From Arachnia propionica (GTDB lineage Bacteria > Actinomycetota > Actinomycetes > Propionibacteriales > Propionibacteriaceae), in contig NZ_RQYT01000011.1 in assembly GCF_003932785.1 (NCBI RefSeq), forward strand, positions 18,263-82,262: a DNA stretch of 64,000 nucleotides, read 5' to 3'. Under the pieces are notes generated by a model. The model saw only the letters and a program-made list of their open reading frames with translations, searched no databases and had not been told where the DNA came from. Every line of letters starts with the position of its first letter. The first letter of the stretch is position 1. A program made the translations under genes and the position numbers. This document shows, piece by piece, positions 45,156-55,229 of this stretch.

Positions 45156-46262
45156 CTACCGGGCGCCACGGGCCCGATCGAGGACGCGGGGAAGGGCCTC
45201 CGCGAGATGGGTGACATCGGCCTCGCCGCTCGTGTGCCCAAGCGAGAAACGCACCGACGATGCGGCCGTGGCCTCGTCGCGCCCCATGGCCAGCAGCACC
45301 TCGCTCGGGCCCCGGACCCCGGCGCGACACGCCGCCCCCGCCGTCGCGTCGATCCCCGCCTCGTCCAGCAGCAGCAGGAGGTCCTGGGCGCGCACCCCCG
45401 GGAAGGATGCGTTGACGATGTGGGGTGCCGCCCGCTCCGGTCCGTTGAGGGTCCCCCCGTGCTGAAGGACGAGGGCGCGGATGGCGTCCCGCAGCCGCGT
45501 GAGCCGCGGCATCTCCTGCCGCACGGTCGCCACGGCCTCGGTGGCCGCGGCGGCGAAGGCGCGGGCCAGGGCCACGGTCTGGGTGCCGGAGCGCACTCCC
45601 CCCTCTTGACCCCCACCGAGCCCCGCGGCTCGCAACCGGATGCCGCGGCGCACCAGGAGGGCCCCGACGCCGACGGGGCCGCCGATCTTGTGCGCCGACA
45701 GGCTGAGCAGGTCGGCACCGGTGTCGGCGAAGCGGACGGGGACGTGTCCGAGTCCCTGGACGGCGTCGCTGTGGAACCATGCGCCGGACGCATGGGCCCG
45801 CTCCGCCACATCGGCGATGGGCTGGATGGCCCCGGTCTCGTTGTTGACCATCATGAGGGACACGACCGCGACGGTGTCCTCGGAGGCTGTCAGCGAGGTC
45901 GGGACGACCACGCCCTCGGCGTCGACGGGGAGAACCTCCGCCCCGAGGGCGCGGAGGGTGAGGACCGCGGGATGTTCCACGGCGGAGACGAGGCAGCGGG
46001 GTCGTTCGGGACGCGCACTGCGCGAGCCGAGCAGGGCCAGCGTGTTCGCCTCCGAACCACCGGAGGTGAACACCACCTCGCTCGGGTGGGCGCCGACCGC
46101 CTCCGCGAGTTCCTCCCGGGCCTCCTCCAGCAGACGTCGCGCGCGCTGCCCCGTGCGATGGGGCGAGGCCGGGTTCCCCCACTCGTCGAGAGCGGCCAAG
46201 AGCGCCTGTCGCGCGCTCGGTCGCAGGGGTGAGGTCGCGGCGTGATCGAGGTAGGTGCGCAC
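45156..46262 (-). CDS. Cysteine desulfurase (NifS/IscS-like)
   Basis: This 368-residue PLP enzyme mobilises sulfur from cysteine, here probably for MnmA. Motifs are [12 protein letters not shown] at the start, [46 protein letters not shown] and the PLP Lys in [15 protein letters not shown] near residue 200. The catalytic Cys lies in [16 protein letters not shown] near residue 320, a short-loop arrangement of the IscS/NifS class. The GTG start is 6 nt behind TAGCGT with no ribosome site. It is divergent from glgX. Its tie to mnmA and the MetE-like gene is a conserved actinobacterial context. Confidence 0.95.
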   Translation of the reverse strand: MRTYLDHAATSPLRPSARQALLAALDEWGNPASPHRTGQRARRLLEEAREELAEAVGAHPSEVVFTSGGSEANTLALLGSRSARPERPRCLVSAVEHPAVLTLRALGAEVLPVDAEGVVVPTSLTASEDTVAVVSLMMVNNETGAIQPIADVAERAHASGAWFHSDAVQGLGHVPVRFADTGADLLSLSAHKIGGPVGVGALLVRRGIRLRAAGLGGGQEGGVRSGTQTVALARAFAAAATEAVATVRQEMPRLTRLRDAIRALVLQHGGTLNGPERAAPHIVNASFPGVRAQDLLLLLDEAGIDATAGAACRAGVRGPSEVLLAMGRDEATAASSVRFSLGHTSGEADVTHLAEALPRVLDRARGAR

Positions 46263-46369
46263 GGGGTCACGCTAGCGCTCATCCTGCGCGGTATCCGCCA
46301 GAGGGGCCAGACGTCTGACAACCTGTGGCAAAATGGTGCGGCCCTGTCCCCCGAAGAGAAAGAGAAGAC

Positions 46370-48502
46370 ATGTTCGTCGAAGCCATGGACACATCCCGTC
46401 TCGGCGCACATGTCCTGGCCGACGGAACCCGGTTCGGGCTGTGGGCTCCCAGCGCCTCCCGCGTCGATCTCGTCCTCGTCGATTCGAGGAACGGACAGCA
46501 CAACATCGCCATGCAGCGGGGCGACAACGGCGTGTGGAGCGCCTTCGTCTCCGGTGTCGGCAATGGCCAGCTCTACGGCTACCGCGTCCACGGGGCATGG
46601 GAACCGGAGCAGGGGCTCCGCTTCAACCCCGCACGGCTGCTCCTCGACCCCTATGCCCGGGCCGTGAGCGGTGGCGTCGACTACCGGGGCCCCATCCACG
46701 ATCACCTCGGTGACCATGCCTGGACGCAGAACACCACGGACTCCCTCGGTGCCGTCCCCCTCGGCGTCGTCGTGGCCGACACACCCCCTCCGCCGCCCGT
46801 CTCCGGCGGTCGGCGTCCGATGTCGGAGACCGTCATCTACGAGATGCACGTGCGGGGTTTCACGAAGATGCACCCGCTGGTGCCGGAGCACCTGCGCGGC
46901 TCCTACGCGGCGCTGGCCTACCCGGACGTCATCCAGTACCTCCTGGAGACCGGGATCACGGCGGTCGAACTGCTCCCCGTCCATCATTTCGCCTCCGAAC
47001 CCTTCGTGGCCCACAAGGGACTGCGCAACTACTGGGGTTACAACACCCTGGCCTACTTCGCGCCGCACGCCTACTACGCCACCCGGGGCACCATCGGCAG
47101 CCAGGTCGACGAGTTCAAGGCCATGGTCGGTGCCCTCCACGAGGCCGGGATCGAGGTGCTGCTCGACGTCGTCTACAACCACACCGCCGAGGGCGGGCAC
47201 GCCGGCCCCACCCTCTCCATGCGCGGCATCGACCAGCGCGCCTACTACCGCCTCACCGGGGATCTGCGCGATGACTACGACGTCACCGGCTGCGGGAACT
47301 CCCTCGACACGTCGACCCCCATGGTCCGTCAACTCATCGTGGACTCCCTGCGCTACTGGGTCGAGCACATGGGGGTCGACGGGTTCCGCTTCGACCTCGC
47401 CACGGAGCTGCTGCGCAACGCGGACCACCACGTCGACCACAACCATCCGCTCAAGCAACAGATCGACGCCGATCCCGTCCTCTCCCGGGTCAAGCTCATT
47501 GCCGAACCCTGGGACGTGGGCCCCTACGGCTACCAGGTCGGCTCGTTCGGCCCCGGCTGGTCGGAGTGGAACGACCGGTTCCGGGACCACACCCGGGACT
47601 ACTGGCGCGACTGCGTCCACGGGGTGCAGGAACTCGCCACGCGTCTGTCCGGCTCCCCCGACCTGTTCAACCACGACTCCGAACGAGCCCCCCAGGCCTC
47701 CGTGAACTACATCACGGCCCACGACGGGTTCACCATGCGCGATCTCGTGAGCTACGACGTCAAGCACAACCTCGCCAATGGGGAGAGCAACCGCGACGGC
47801 ACCGACAACAACCGCTCGTGGAACCACGGTTTCGAGGGCGAGACGGACGACGAGGCGATCAACGACCTGCGCGCCCGGCAGGTCCTCAACCTCCATGCCA
47901 CCCAGATCCTGGCGGTGGGGACCCCCATGCTGGTGGCCGGTGACGAGTTCGGTCGCACCCAGCGGGGCAACAACAACGCGTACTGCCAGGACTCCCCGTT
48001 GAGCTGGGTCAACTGGGACCTCGAACCACGCTGGAGCGCGGTCCGGGACCGCCTGATCCAGCTGCTGCGGCTCCGCGCCGCCCACCCGACCCTGCGCACG
48101 AACGTCTATCTGCACCACAACGAGGTGCTCGACAAGGATCGTCGCCCCCTGGGCCGCGGCGACCTCGCCTGGTTCAACCACGCCGGGGCCGAGATGGGAG
48201 ACCAGGACTGGCACGACGGGACGAGGCGCCTACTCGGCATGTACACCGCCAACGTGGACGAGGCCTTCATCGCGTACTTCCACTCGGCCCCGGAACCAGT
48301 GGAGGTGACCCTGCCGGCGATGCCGTGGGCCTACGGTCTGCGCATCGTGTGGCACTCCGGTGCTCCCGAGGACTTCCCCGAGACGGATCTGCCGCCCGGC
48401 GGCGTCATCGAGATCCCCGGACGCACCGTGCTGCTGCTGCGCTGCACCGTGCCGTCCAGTTATGACGACATGCACGCGATGACGCTCTCGTTTACGCTGT
48501 GA
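46370..48502 (+). CDS. glgX: Glycogen debranching enzyme GlgX (GH13)
   Basis: GlgX hydrolyses alpha-1,6 branch points, mainly of phosphorylase-limit chains. The 710-residue protein has an N-terminal CBM48 domain (RFGLWAPSASRVDLVLVDS), then the GH13 barrel: YNHTAEGG, the nucleophile Asp in GVDGFRFDLATEL near residue 340, the acid/base Glu in VKLIAEPWDVGPYGYQ near 380, and NYITAHDGFTMRDLV with the transition-state Asp. The ATG at 46370 gives MFVEAMDTSRLGAHVLAD; an ATG 45 bp upstream would add unconserved residues. It begins the glycogen cluster and acts with GlgP, encoded downstream. A GACGTC palindrome lies in its upstream region. Confidence 0.95.
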   Translation: MFVEAMDTSRLGAHVLADGTRFGLWAPSASRVDLVLVDSRNGQHNIAMQRGDNGVWSAFVSGVGNGQLYGYRVHGAWEPEQGLRFNPARLLLDPYARAVSGGVDYRGPIHDHLGDHAWTQNTTDSLGAVPLGVVVADTPPPPPVSGGRRPMSETVIYEMHVRGFTKMHPLVPEHLRGSYAALAYPDVIQYLLETGITAVELLPVHHFASEPFVAHKGLRNYWGYNTLAYFAPHAYYATRGTIGSQVDEFKAMVGALHEAGIEVLLDVVYNHTAEGGHAGPTLSMRGIDQRAYYRLTGDLRDDYDVTGCGNSLDTSTPMVRQLIVDSLRYWVEHMGVDGFRFDLATELLRNADHHVDHNHPLKQQIDADPVLSRVKLIAEPWDVGPYGYQVGSFGPGWSEWNDRFRDHTRDYWRDCVHGVQELATRLSGSPDLFNHDSERAPQASVNYITAHDGFTMRDLVSYDVKHNLANGESNRDGTDNNRSWNHGFEGETDDEAINDLRARQVLNLHATQILAVGTPMLVAGDEFGRTQRGNNNAYCQDSPLSWVNWDLEPRWSAVRDRLIQLLRLRAAHPTLRTNVYLHHNEVLDKDRRPLGRGDLAWFNHAGAEMGDQDWHDGTRRLLGMYTANVDEAFIAYFHSAPEPVEVTLPAMPWAYGLRIVWHSGAPEDFPETDLPPGGVIEIPGRTVLLLRCTVPSSYDDMHAMTLSFTL

Positions 48503-48506
48503 GGCC

Positions 48507-49268
48507 ATGGGAACCGCACTGGCGTCACCGGACGGGGGCCCGCAGGCCTTCTTCATGAACGCGCTCATATCCGCAGCCACCCTGCCGGGAGTGCGGATCC
48601 AGCGCGACGACTTCCTGCGTCGGACGCTGTCCCGGCACTGCACACCCGAACAGGTGGAGGCAGCCGTGGCGACGACCCCGGCACGGGCCGGGCTGACGCC
48701 CGCCCTCGTCGAGAGGCTCGCCAAGGAGGCGGTCCGCCAGGAGGCAACCCGGGTCTCCGCCATCTCGGCCGCTGCCGGCGTCCCCGGCGGCTTCGCCGTG
48801 CTCGGGACCGCGGGCCTCGACATGGCCCAGAACCTGGCGCACGTGCTACGGGTGTCGCAGAAACTCGCCTACCTCCACGGGTGGCCGGACTTCTTCGACG
48901 GCGAGGAGTTCGACGATGCGACCAAGGGTGTGTTGACGCTGTTCACCGGCGTGATGTTCGGTGCCCACGGTGCCGCCCAGGGCGTGACCAAGCTGTCGGC
49001 ACTCATCGCGACGCGGGTCGTCACCGAGCTGCCGAAGCGGGTGCTCGGCCGCAGCACCCTCTACCCCCTCATCAGGCGGATCGCCACCCAGCTGGGGGTC
49101 CGGATGAGCAAGGAGGTCTTCGCCAAGGGGGTGTCGAAGATCGTCCCCGTCATCGGTGGCGTCGTCAGCGGCGGCCTCACCCTGGCGACCTTCTGGCCCA
49201 TGGCCTCCCGGCTGCGCAGGCATCTCGCCGGTCTCGACCTGGCCCGAGCCGAGACCCCGACCCACTGA
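48507..49268 (+). CDS. EcsC-like protein, function unknown
   Basis: The 253-residue protein starts 4 bp after glgX. The middle shows AISAAAGVPGGFAVLGTAGL (two weakly hydrophobic helices), AQNLAHVLRVSQKLAYLHGW with an acidic FFDGEEFDD, and a late Gly-rich segment SKIVPVIGGVVSGGLTLATF. The order of amphipathic Ala/Gly-rich helices and the Tyr-Leu-His-Gly-Trp stretch resemble EcsC-family proteins, a group without a settled biochemical role, but I am not certain of the match. There is no signal peptide. It shares an operon with glgX and is separated from the convergent glgP by a terminator. Confidence 0.6.
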   Translation: MGTALASPDGGPQAFFMNALISAATLPGVRIQRDDFLRRTLSRHCTPEQVEAAVATTPARAGLTPALVERLAKEAVRQEATRVSAISAAAGVPGGFAVLGTAGLDMAQNLAHVLRVSQKLAYLHGWPDFFDGEEFDDATKGVLTLFTGVMFGAHGAAQGVTKLSALIATRVVTELPKRVLGRSTLYPLIRRIATQLGVRMSKEVFAKGVSKIVPVIGGVVSGGLTLATFWPMASRLRRHLAGLDLARAETPTH

Positions 49269-49272
49269 GACG

Positions 49273-49310
49273 ACGCCTCCCCCGGGGCCGCATGGCCACG
49301 GGGGAGGCGT
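49273..49310. terminator. Bidirectional terminator between the EcsC-like gene and glgP
   Basis: ACGCCTCCCCCG (49273-49284) and CGGGGGAGGCGT (49299-49310) form a perfect 12-bp stem, and GGCC/GGCC inside the loop adds four more pairs. The two flanking genes converge on it. Confidence 0.8.
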
Positions 49311-49319
49311 GAGGAGTCG

Positions 49320-51869
49320 TCAGCGGATGATGGCGGCGAGCCCCATCTCCGCATCGCTCGCGAGCAGTTCGTGTGCAGGCACGACGCGGGCGAGGCAGCC
49401 GATCTGCCCGGCGTAACGCGTCGGGATCTCGCCCACGAAACGGGTGACCCCATCCGACTCCGACACCGGGGTTGTCGGGTACTTGCGGATGTTGTGGAGC
49501 TGGTCCTCGTTGTCGACGTCACCGAAGATCAACTGCACGGCCACGTCCTCGGCGCGGAGCTGACCGAGCCGCACATCGACGGTGGGACGCAGCATGGTGC
49601 CGGTCTCCAGCTGTCCCGTCACACCGACGTCGAGCCCGACGACCTGCAGCGAGTGCCAGTCGCGGCGCACCCGCTCCTTCCACTCGGCGAGGTCCGCAGC
49701 CACCGCGTTGTCCTTCCGGGCGTGGAGGGACCGCGCAGCCGGGGTGTAGTAGTCCGTGACGTAGTCCCGGACCATCCGCGAGGCCAGGATCTCCGGGCCG
49801 AGATCGGAGATGCAGTCGCGCATCATCTGCAGCCACTGGGTCGGGTTCCCGTTGGCGTCCAGGGTGTAGAAGCGCGGGATGATCTCGTTCTCGATGATCG
49901 AGTACAGGAACTCGGCCTCCGCGGCGTCGCGTTCGGCCTGGTCGGTGATGCCCTCGGCGGAGGGGATCTCCCAGCCGAACTCGGGGGCGTAGAGCTCATC
50001 CCACCATCCGTCGCGGATCGACAGGTTCGCTGCGCCGTTGAGGGCGGCCTTCATGCCGGAGGTGCCGCACGCCTCGTAGGGACGCAGCGGGTTGTTCACC
50101 CAGACGTCGCATCCCGGGTAGAGGGGGCGGGCCAGCGACATGTCGTAGTCGGGGAGGAACACCAGCTTGCCGCGCACGTCCTCCTGGTCGGAGAACTGGA
50201 CCATCTCCTGGATGAGCGACTTGCCGATGTTGTCGGCGGGATGGGCCTTGCCCGCGATGACGATCTGGATCGGGGTCGTCGGGTGGTTGAGCAGGGCCTT
50301 GAGACGCTCCGGGTCCTTGAGCATGAGCGTGAGGCGCTTGTACGAAGCACCTCGACGGGCGAAGCCGAGGGTGAGCACCCGCGGGTTCAGCGCGTCCTTG
50401 GTCCAGTCCGCCGCGATGCCGCGGGTCCGGCAGGACTCGGCCAGCCTCCGGCGGGCCATCTGGATCATGGACGAACGCAGCTGCCGCTTCAGTGCCCACA
50501 GGGTGTCGTCGTCGACCCGCTGGATCGCGGACCAGTCGTAGCCGTCGATGACCGTGCTGGAGTCGTCGGTGTGGGCCTTGAGGATCTCCAGCAGTTCGGG
50601 ATGGATCCACGTGCGGTGGTGGACGCCGTTCGTGACCGAGCCGATCGGGACCTCGGTGGCGTCGAAGTCCGGCCACAGACCGTTGAACATGTCCCGGGAG
50701 ACCTCGCCGTGCAGCTTCGAGACCCCGTTGGCGCGCTGTCCGAGCCGAAGCCCCAGCACCGCCATGTTGTACCGGCTCGGGTCGCCGCCCGGGTAGGTCT
50801 CCGCCCCGAAGGACATGATGGCGTCGAGCGGCAGACCGGGGTCGAAGGACCCGAACTGACGCGCGATGAGCTCCTTGTCGAAGCGGTCGATGCCCGCAGG
50901 CACCGGGGTGTGGGTCGTGAAGACCGTCCCGGCACGGGTGAGTTCGATGGCGGTGGGCAGGTCGTGGCCCTCCGCGCGGTACTCGCGGATGCGCTCGAAG
51001 TTGAGGAACCCGGCGTGTCCCTCGTTGCAGTGGTAGACATCCGGCTTGGCGTGACCCGTGATCTCGCAGTAACGCCTGAGGGCCCGAACGCCGCCGATGC
51101 CGAGGACGACCTCCTGGGCCAGCCGGTGCTCGGCACCGCCGCCGTACAGCCGGTCGGTGATGTTGCGGGCCTCGGGATCGTTGTCGTCCCGGTCGGTGTC
51201 GAGCATGAGCAGCGGGATCCGACCGACGGAGGCGACCCAGATGGAGGCCTGGACCTGACGACCGCCGACCTCGACGCTGATCTCCTGCGGGGTGCCGTCG
51301 GCGTCCACGAGGCGCGAGACCGGCATCTCGTTCGACGACAGGATCGGGTACCGCTCCTGCTGCCAGCCGGAGGCGTTGATCCACTGGCGGAAGTAGCCCG
51401 AACGGTAGAGCAGGCCCACACCGATGAGCGGAAGACCGAGGTCGGAGGCCGCCTTGAGGTGGTCGCCCGCGAGGATGCCGAGGCCGCCCGAGTACTGCGG
51501 CAGCACCTGGGTGACACCGAACTCGGCGGAGAAGTAGCCGATCCCCTTCGGCGCATCCGAGTGCTCGGCGGCGTAACGCTGGAACCACAGGTCCGCGGAG
51601 AGGTAATTCGTCAGGTCGTCGTGGAGCAACTCCACATTACGGGCGAACACCTTGTCGGAAGCCAACTGGTGGACACGATCCGCGCTCACCGCGGACAGCA
51701 GCTTGACCGGGTCCTCCCCCGTCTCCTCCCACAGACCGGGATCAATCGCCTTGAACAGATCCTGGGTCTCCTCGTGCCATGACCAGCGCAGATTCTTGGC
51801 CAGGGCGTCGAGCTTCGAGATCCGCTCGGGCAGAACAGGATGAACTGTGAATCGTCGAAATGCACGCAC
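49320..51869 (-). CDS. glgP: Alpha-glucan (maltodextrin/glycogen) phosphorylase GlgP
   Basis: GlgP removes glucose units as glucose-1-phosphate from glucan ends. The 849-residue protein is of the actinobacterial/thermophilic GT35 subclass (glgP_fam): MRAFRRFTVHPVLPERISKL start, GYFSAEFGVTQVLPQYSGGLGILAGDHLK and VYHCNEGHAGFLNFERI. The PLP site is in GTSGMKAALNGAANLSIRDG with DGWWDE. The listed GTG at 51869 gives the family-like N-terminus and lies 6 nt behind TAGTTT (51881-51876); GTG 51875 is the alternative. It is divergent from glgE over about 60 bp, so degradation and GlgE-route synthesis may be co-regulated. Confidence 0.95.
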   Translation of the reverse strand: MRAFRRFTVHPVLPERISKLDALAKNLRWSWHEETQDLFKAIDPGLWEETGEDPVKLLSAVSADRVHQLASDKVFARNVELLHDDLTNYLSADLWFQRYAAEHSDAPKGIGYFSAEFGVTQVLPQYSGGLGILAGDHLKAASDLGLPLIGVGLLYRSGYFRQWINASGWQQERYPILSSNEMPVSRLVDADGTPQEISVEVGGRQVQASIWVASVGRIPLLMLDTDRDDNDPEARNITDRLYGGGAEHRLAQEVVLGIGGVRALRRYCEITGHAKPDVYHCNEGHAGFLNFERIREYRAEGHDLPTAIELTRAGTVFTTHTPVPAGIDRFDKELIARQFGSFDPGLPLDAIMSFGAETYPGGDPSRYNMAVLGLRLGQRANGVSKLHGEVSRDMFNGLWPDFDATEVPIGSVTNGVHHRTWIHPELLEILKAHTDDSSTVIDGYDWSAIQRVDDDTLWALKRQLRSSMIQMARRRLAESCRTRGIAADWTKDALNPRVLTLGFARRGASYKRLTLMLKDPERLKALLNHPTTPIQIVIAGKAHPADNIGKSLIQEMVQFSDQEDVRGKLVFLPDYDMSLARPLYPGCDVWVNNPLRPYEACGTSGMKAALNGAANLSIRDGWWDELYAPEFGWEIPSAEGITDQAERDAAEAEFLYSIIENEIIPRFYTLDANGNPTQWLQMMRDCISDLGPEILASRMVRDYVTDYYTPAARSLHARKDNAVAADLAEWKERVRRDWHSLQVVGLDVGVTGQLETGTMLRPTVDVRLGQLRAEDVAVQLIFGDVDNEDQLHNIRKYPTTPVSESDGVTRFVGEIPTRYAGQIGCLARVVPAHELLASDAEMGLAAIIR

Positions 51870-51875
51870 CAGCAC

Positions 51876-51930
51876 AAACTACAGTGCGCCAAGCCCCCAT
51901 GCGAAACGCGAGCCAAGTAGTGTGGGACCC
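51876..51930. promoter_or_regulatory. Compact divergent promoter region glgP/glgE
   Basis: This 55-bp gap contains TAGTTT for glgP on the minus strand (51881-51876, 6 nt before GTG 51869) and TAGTGT for glgE on the plus strand (51918-51923, 7 nt before GTG 51931). Both -35 regions would overlap the gap centre; neither is close to consensus, which suggests activator dependence. No ribosome site is visible on either side. Confidence 0.5.
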
Positions 51931-53931
51931 GTGACTGAGACCACGCCCAACCGAGCCCATCTGCGTCGAACCGAAGGCGGTTTCGGCCGAATCCCCGTGA
52001 CCGATGTCGCCCCCGTGATCTGTGCCGGCGCCTACCCCGTCAAGGCGGTCGCCCACGAGCGCCTCCTGATCCGGGCGAACGTCTTCCGGGAGGGCCACGA
52101 CGCCGTCAACGCGTCCGTGATCCTCACCGCCCCGGACGGCACCCAACGTCGGATCGACATGACCCAGGTGGAGCCGATGGGCCTCGACATCTGGGAGGCA
52201 CACGTCCGGATGGCGACGGAGGGCCTGTGGACCTACCGGATCGAGGGCTGGTCCGACCCGTGGTCCACCTGGCATCACCACGCCGAGGCGAAGCTGCCGC
52301 TCGGGATGGATGTCGAGCTGTTGTGCATGGAGGGTGCGGAGCTGCTGGTCCTGGCGGCCGAGGAGGCGGACCGGGCCCAGGTCGCCCCGGCCGCCCACCT
52401 GCTGCGGGCGGCTGCGGAGAGCCTCGTCCCGCAGACCCCCGCCGAGGAGATCCTGGAGCTGGTCAACTCCCGCCCGATCGAGCGGGCCATGGCCCGCTTC
52501 GGGCCGCGGGAGTGCGTGAGCCCCACGAAGGAGTACCCGATCCTCGTCGAGCGGCAACGCGCGTTGTTCTCCTCGTGGTACGAGTTCTTCCCCCGTTCCC
52601 AGGGCGCCTGGCAGGACGGCACGGGAAAGTGGCACTCCGGCGGGTTCGACACCTCCCATGAGCGCCTCGAGGCGGCCGCCGCCATGGGCTTCGACGTGGT
52701 CTACCTCCCGCCGATCCACCCCATCGGGCAGGCCTTCAAGAAGGGCAGGAACAACTCCCTCGACGCCCACCCCGACGATCCGGGATCGCCGTGGGCCATC
52801 GGCGCGCCGGAGGGCGGCCATGACGCCATCCACCCGGACCTCGGCGACGTCGCCGCGTTCGAACGGTTCGTCGCCAAGGCGAAGGAGCTCGACCTGGAGA
52901 TCGCCCTCGACCTCGCGCTCCAGGCCTCCCCGGACCACCCGTGGGTGCGCGAGCACCCCGAGTGGTTCACCACACGACTCGACGGGACCATCGCCTACGC
53001 GGAGAACCCGCCCAAGAAGTACCAGGACATCTACCCGTTGAACTTCGACAACGACCCCGAGGGACTCTACGAGGAGGTCCTGCGGATCGTCCGGTTGTGG
53101 ATCTCGCGGGGCGTGACGATCTTCCGGGTCGACAATCCGCACACGAAGCCGGTGGAGTTCTGGGATTGGCTCATCCGTCAGGTGCGGCGAACCAATCCCG
53201 AGGTGATCTTCCTCGCTGAGGCCTTCACGAAGCCCCAGATGATGGCGGCTCTCGGAAAGGTGGGTTTCCAGCAGAGCTACACGTATTTCACCTGGCGGGT
53301 GACCAAGTGGGAGTTGACCGAGTACCTCACCGAACTCAGCCAGGACATGTCGGCCTACTACCGGCCCAACTTCTTCGTCAACACCCCCGACATCAATCCG
53401 TTCCACCTGCAGTCGGGCAATCCCGCCATCTTCGCCATCCGCGCGATCCTGGCCGCGACCCTCTCCCCGTCGTGGGGGGTCTACTCCGGGTTCGAGCTGT
53501 TCGAGCACGAGGCGAACGCGCCGGGCCGGGAGGAGTACCTCAACTCCGAGAAGTACGAGTTCCGCCCCCGCAACTACGACGCCGAGCCGAATCTCAACCT
53601 GCTGCTCGGCCAGCTCAACGCGATCCGACGACGCCACGGCAGCCTCCAGCAGCTGCGGGACATCCACTTCCACCACGCCCCCCACGACCAGGTGATCGTC
53701 TACAGCAAGCACGATGGCGACGACGTGGTGCTGGTGGTGTGCTCCCTGGACCCGAACCACACGGTGGAGTCCGACATCATGCTCGACATGGCGGCGCTCG
53801 GTTTCCCGGGTGGCTCCCGGTTGCGGGTGCACGACGAACTGTCGGGCGAGACCTATCACTGGGGTGAGCGCAACTGGGTCCGGCTGTATCCGTCGCGGCC
53901 CGCCCACATCTTCCACGTCACGGCCGAGTGA
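51931..53931 (+). CDS. glgE: Alpha-1,4-glucan:maltose-1-phosphate maltosyltransferase GlgE
   Basis: GlgE extends alpha-glucans with maltose from maltose-1-phosphate. The 666-residue GH13_3 enzyme shows GRIPVTDVAPVICAGAYPVK at the N-terminal domain, FDVVYLPPIHPIG, KGRNNSLDAHPDDPGSPWAI, the nucleophile Asp in IFRVDNPHTKPVEFW near residue 395 and the acid/base Glu in VIFLAEAFTKPQMM near 425. GTG 51931 is chosen by the N-terminus and by TAGTGT 7 nt upstream; the frame is open further into glgP. The following maltokinase gene makes the substrate. No treS gene sits between them, in contrast to many actinobacteria. Confidence 0.97.
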   Translation: MTETTPNRAHLRRTEGGFGRIPVTDVAPVICAGAYPVKAVAHERLLIRANVFREGHDAVNASVILTAPDGTQRRIDMTQVEPMGLDIWEAHVRMATEGLWTYRIEGWSDPWSTWHHHAEAKLPLGMDVELLCMEGAELLVLAAEEADRAQVAPAAHLLRAAAESLVPQTPAEEILELVNSRPIERAMARFGPRECVSPTKEYPILVERQRALFSSWYEFFPRSQGAWQDGTGKWHSGGFDTSHERLEAAAAMGFDVVYLPPIHPIGQAFKKGRNNSLDAHPDDPGSPWAIGAPEGGHDAIHPDLGDVAAFERFVAKAKELDLEIALDLALQASPDHPWVREHPEWFTTRLDGTIAYAENPPKKYQDIYPLNFDNDPEGLYEEVLRIVRLWISRGVTIFRVDNPHTKPVEFWDWLIRQVRRTNPEVIFLAEAFTKPQMMAALGKVGFQQSYTYFTWRVTKWELTEYLTELSQDMSAYYRPNFFVNTPDINPFHLQSGNPAIFAIRAILAATLSPSWGVYSGFELFEHEANAPGREEYLNSEKYEFRPRNYDAEPNLNLLLGQLNAIRRRHGSLQQLRDIHFHHAPHDQVIVYSKHDGDDVVLVVCSLDPNHTVESDIMLDMAALGFPGGSRLRVHDELSGETYHWGERNWVRLYPSRPAHIFHVTAE

Positions 53932-55220
53932 TGGGCACCTCCGGGGCCGGGGCCTTCCAGGAGGGCCCCGGCGCTGACCCGATGTCCGAACGGATCGCTC
54001 CGGATGCTCCCCTCGCCACGGGACTGGTGCGGCTCGCGGCGAGCGCCCGTTGGTTCCCGGGCCGGTCCCGCAGCTGGCGTCCCGGCCCGGTGGATCTCCT
54101 CCCGTGGCTGCGGAGGCCGTCCGCAGGCTCTCCCGGCCTGCGCAGCGCCGTCCTGCACATCGACTACGGGGACGGCGACACGGAGCGCTACCACATCCCC
54201 CTGTCCTACCGGGACGAGGGGACCCACCCCGACCCCATCGCCCGCGTGGATGGCTGGGAGGTGGCCGAGGCCGTCGACGACCCCGGAGCCATGACCGCGC
54301 TGCTGGAGTGCCTGGCGGAGGCGGCGCCCGGGCTCATCCCGATCGGCGGTGAACCGCCGCGTGGGCTCCCACCACGTCGCTACCGCGGGGAGCAGAGCAA
54401 CACCTCCGTGTTCTTCGGGGATGCCCTCATCGCGAAGATCTTCCGGCGCCTCAAACCGGGCCGGAACCTCGACGTCGAACTCCACGAGGTGCTCGCGGAC
54501 TCCGGCGCGGTGGCGGCACTCCGGGGAACCTGGAGTCACGACGGCGTCGACCTGGGGGTCTTCCTCGAGGCCCTCCCGGATCCCCGGGACGGATTCGTCG
54601 TGGCCTGCGACGCCGCCCGCGACGGCTCCCGTTTCGACACGGAGGCGCAGGCGCTGGGCTCCCAGCTCGCCGTGATCCACGCCCTCCTCGGGAAACGCCT
54701 CCCCACAGGGAGCACGGACGGTGACTCCCTGGCGGCCGTCCTCCGCAGGCGCTTCGACGCCGCCTGCACGGAGGCCCCGGTGCTCGAACGCTTCCGCACC
54801 CCCGTCACCGAGGTGTTCTCCGCCGTCGAGGGCTTGGCGATCCCCACCCAACGCATCCACGGCGACTGCCACCTGGGACAGGCCCTGCTCACCCGTGGCC
54901 ACTGGCGTTACGTGGATTTCGAGGGTGAGCCGTTGAAGACCCTCGACGAGCGCCGTCAGCCCGATTCCCCGTGGCGCGACGTCGCTGGGATGCTGCGGTC
55001 CTTCGACTACGCGACGCATCTCGGCGGAGGCTCGGAGGCCTGGCGGACCGCCGCCCGGGCGGCCTTTCTCGAAGGATTCGGCTCCATCGACGATCCCGGC
55101 CGGCTCCTGCTGCGGGCCTACGAGATCGACAAGGCCGTCTATGAAGTCGTGTACGAGTCGCGGAACCGCCCCGACCTCGTCCCCGTCCCGGTAGTGTGTC
55201 TGACACGCATCGAGCACTGA
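53928..55220 (+). CDS. mak: Maltokinase (Mak/Pep2)
   Basis: Maltokinase phosphorylates maltose to maltose-1-phosphate for GlgE. The 430-residue protein has the aminoglycoside-kinase-like fold: a Gly-rich/Lys region RGEQSNTSVFFGDALIAKIFRR, the catalytic loop TQRIHGDCHLGQALLT near residue 310 and the metal Asp in VDFEGEPLKTLDER. The N-terminal cap with ARWFPGRSRSW is typical. The start is uncertain: GTG 53928 overlaps the glgE stop (GTGA), ATG 53931 overlaps by one base, and ATG 53982 would give MSERIAPDAPLATGL. None has a clear ribosome site, so coupling to glgE is likely. Confidence 0.93.
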   Translation: MMGTSGAGAFQEGPGADPMSERIAPDAPLATGLVRLAASARWFPGRSRSWRPGPVDLLPWLRRPSAGSPGLRSAVLHIDYGDGDTERYHIPLSYRDEGTHPDPIARVDGWEVAEAVDDPGAMTALLECLAEAAPGLIPIGGEPPRGLPPRRYRGEQSNTSVFFGDALIAKIFRRLKPGRNLDVELHEVLADSGAVAALRGTWSHDGVDLGVFLEALPDPRDGFVVACDAARDGSRFDTEAQALGSQLAVIHALLGKRLPTGSTDGDSLAAVLRRRFDAACTEAPVLERFRTPVTEVFSAVEGLAIPTQRIHGDCHLGQALLTRGHWRYVDFEGEPLKTLDERRQPDSPWRDVAGMLRSFDYATHLGGGSEAWRTAARAAFLEGFGSIDDPGRLLLRAYEIDKAVYEVVYESRNRPDLVPVPVVCLTRIEH

Positions 55221-55229
55221 GGAGCTGAC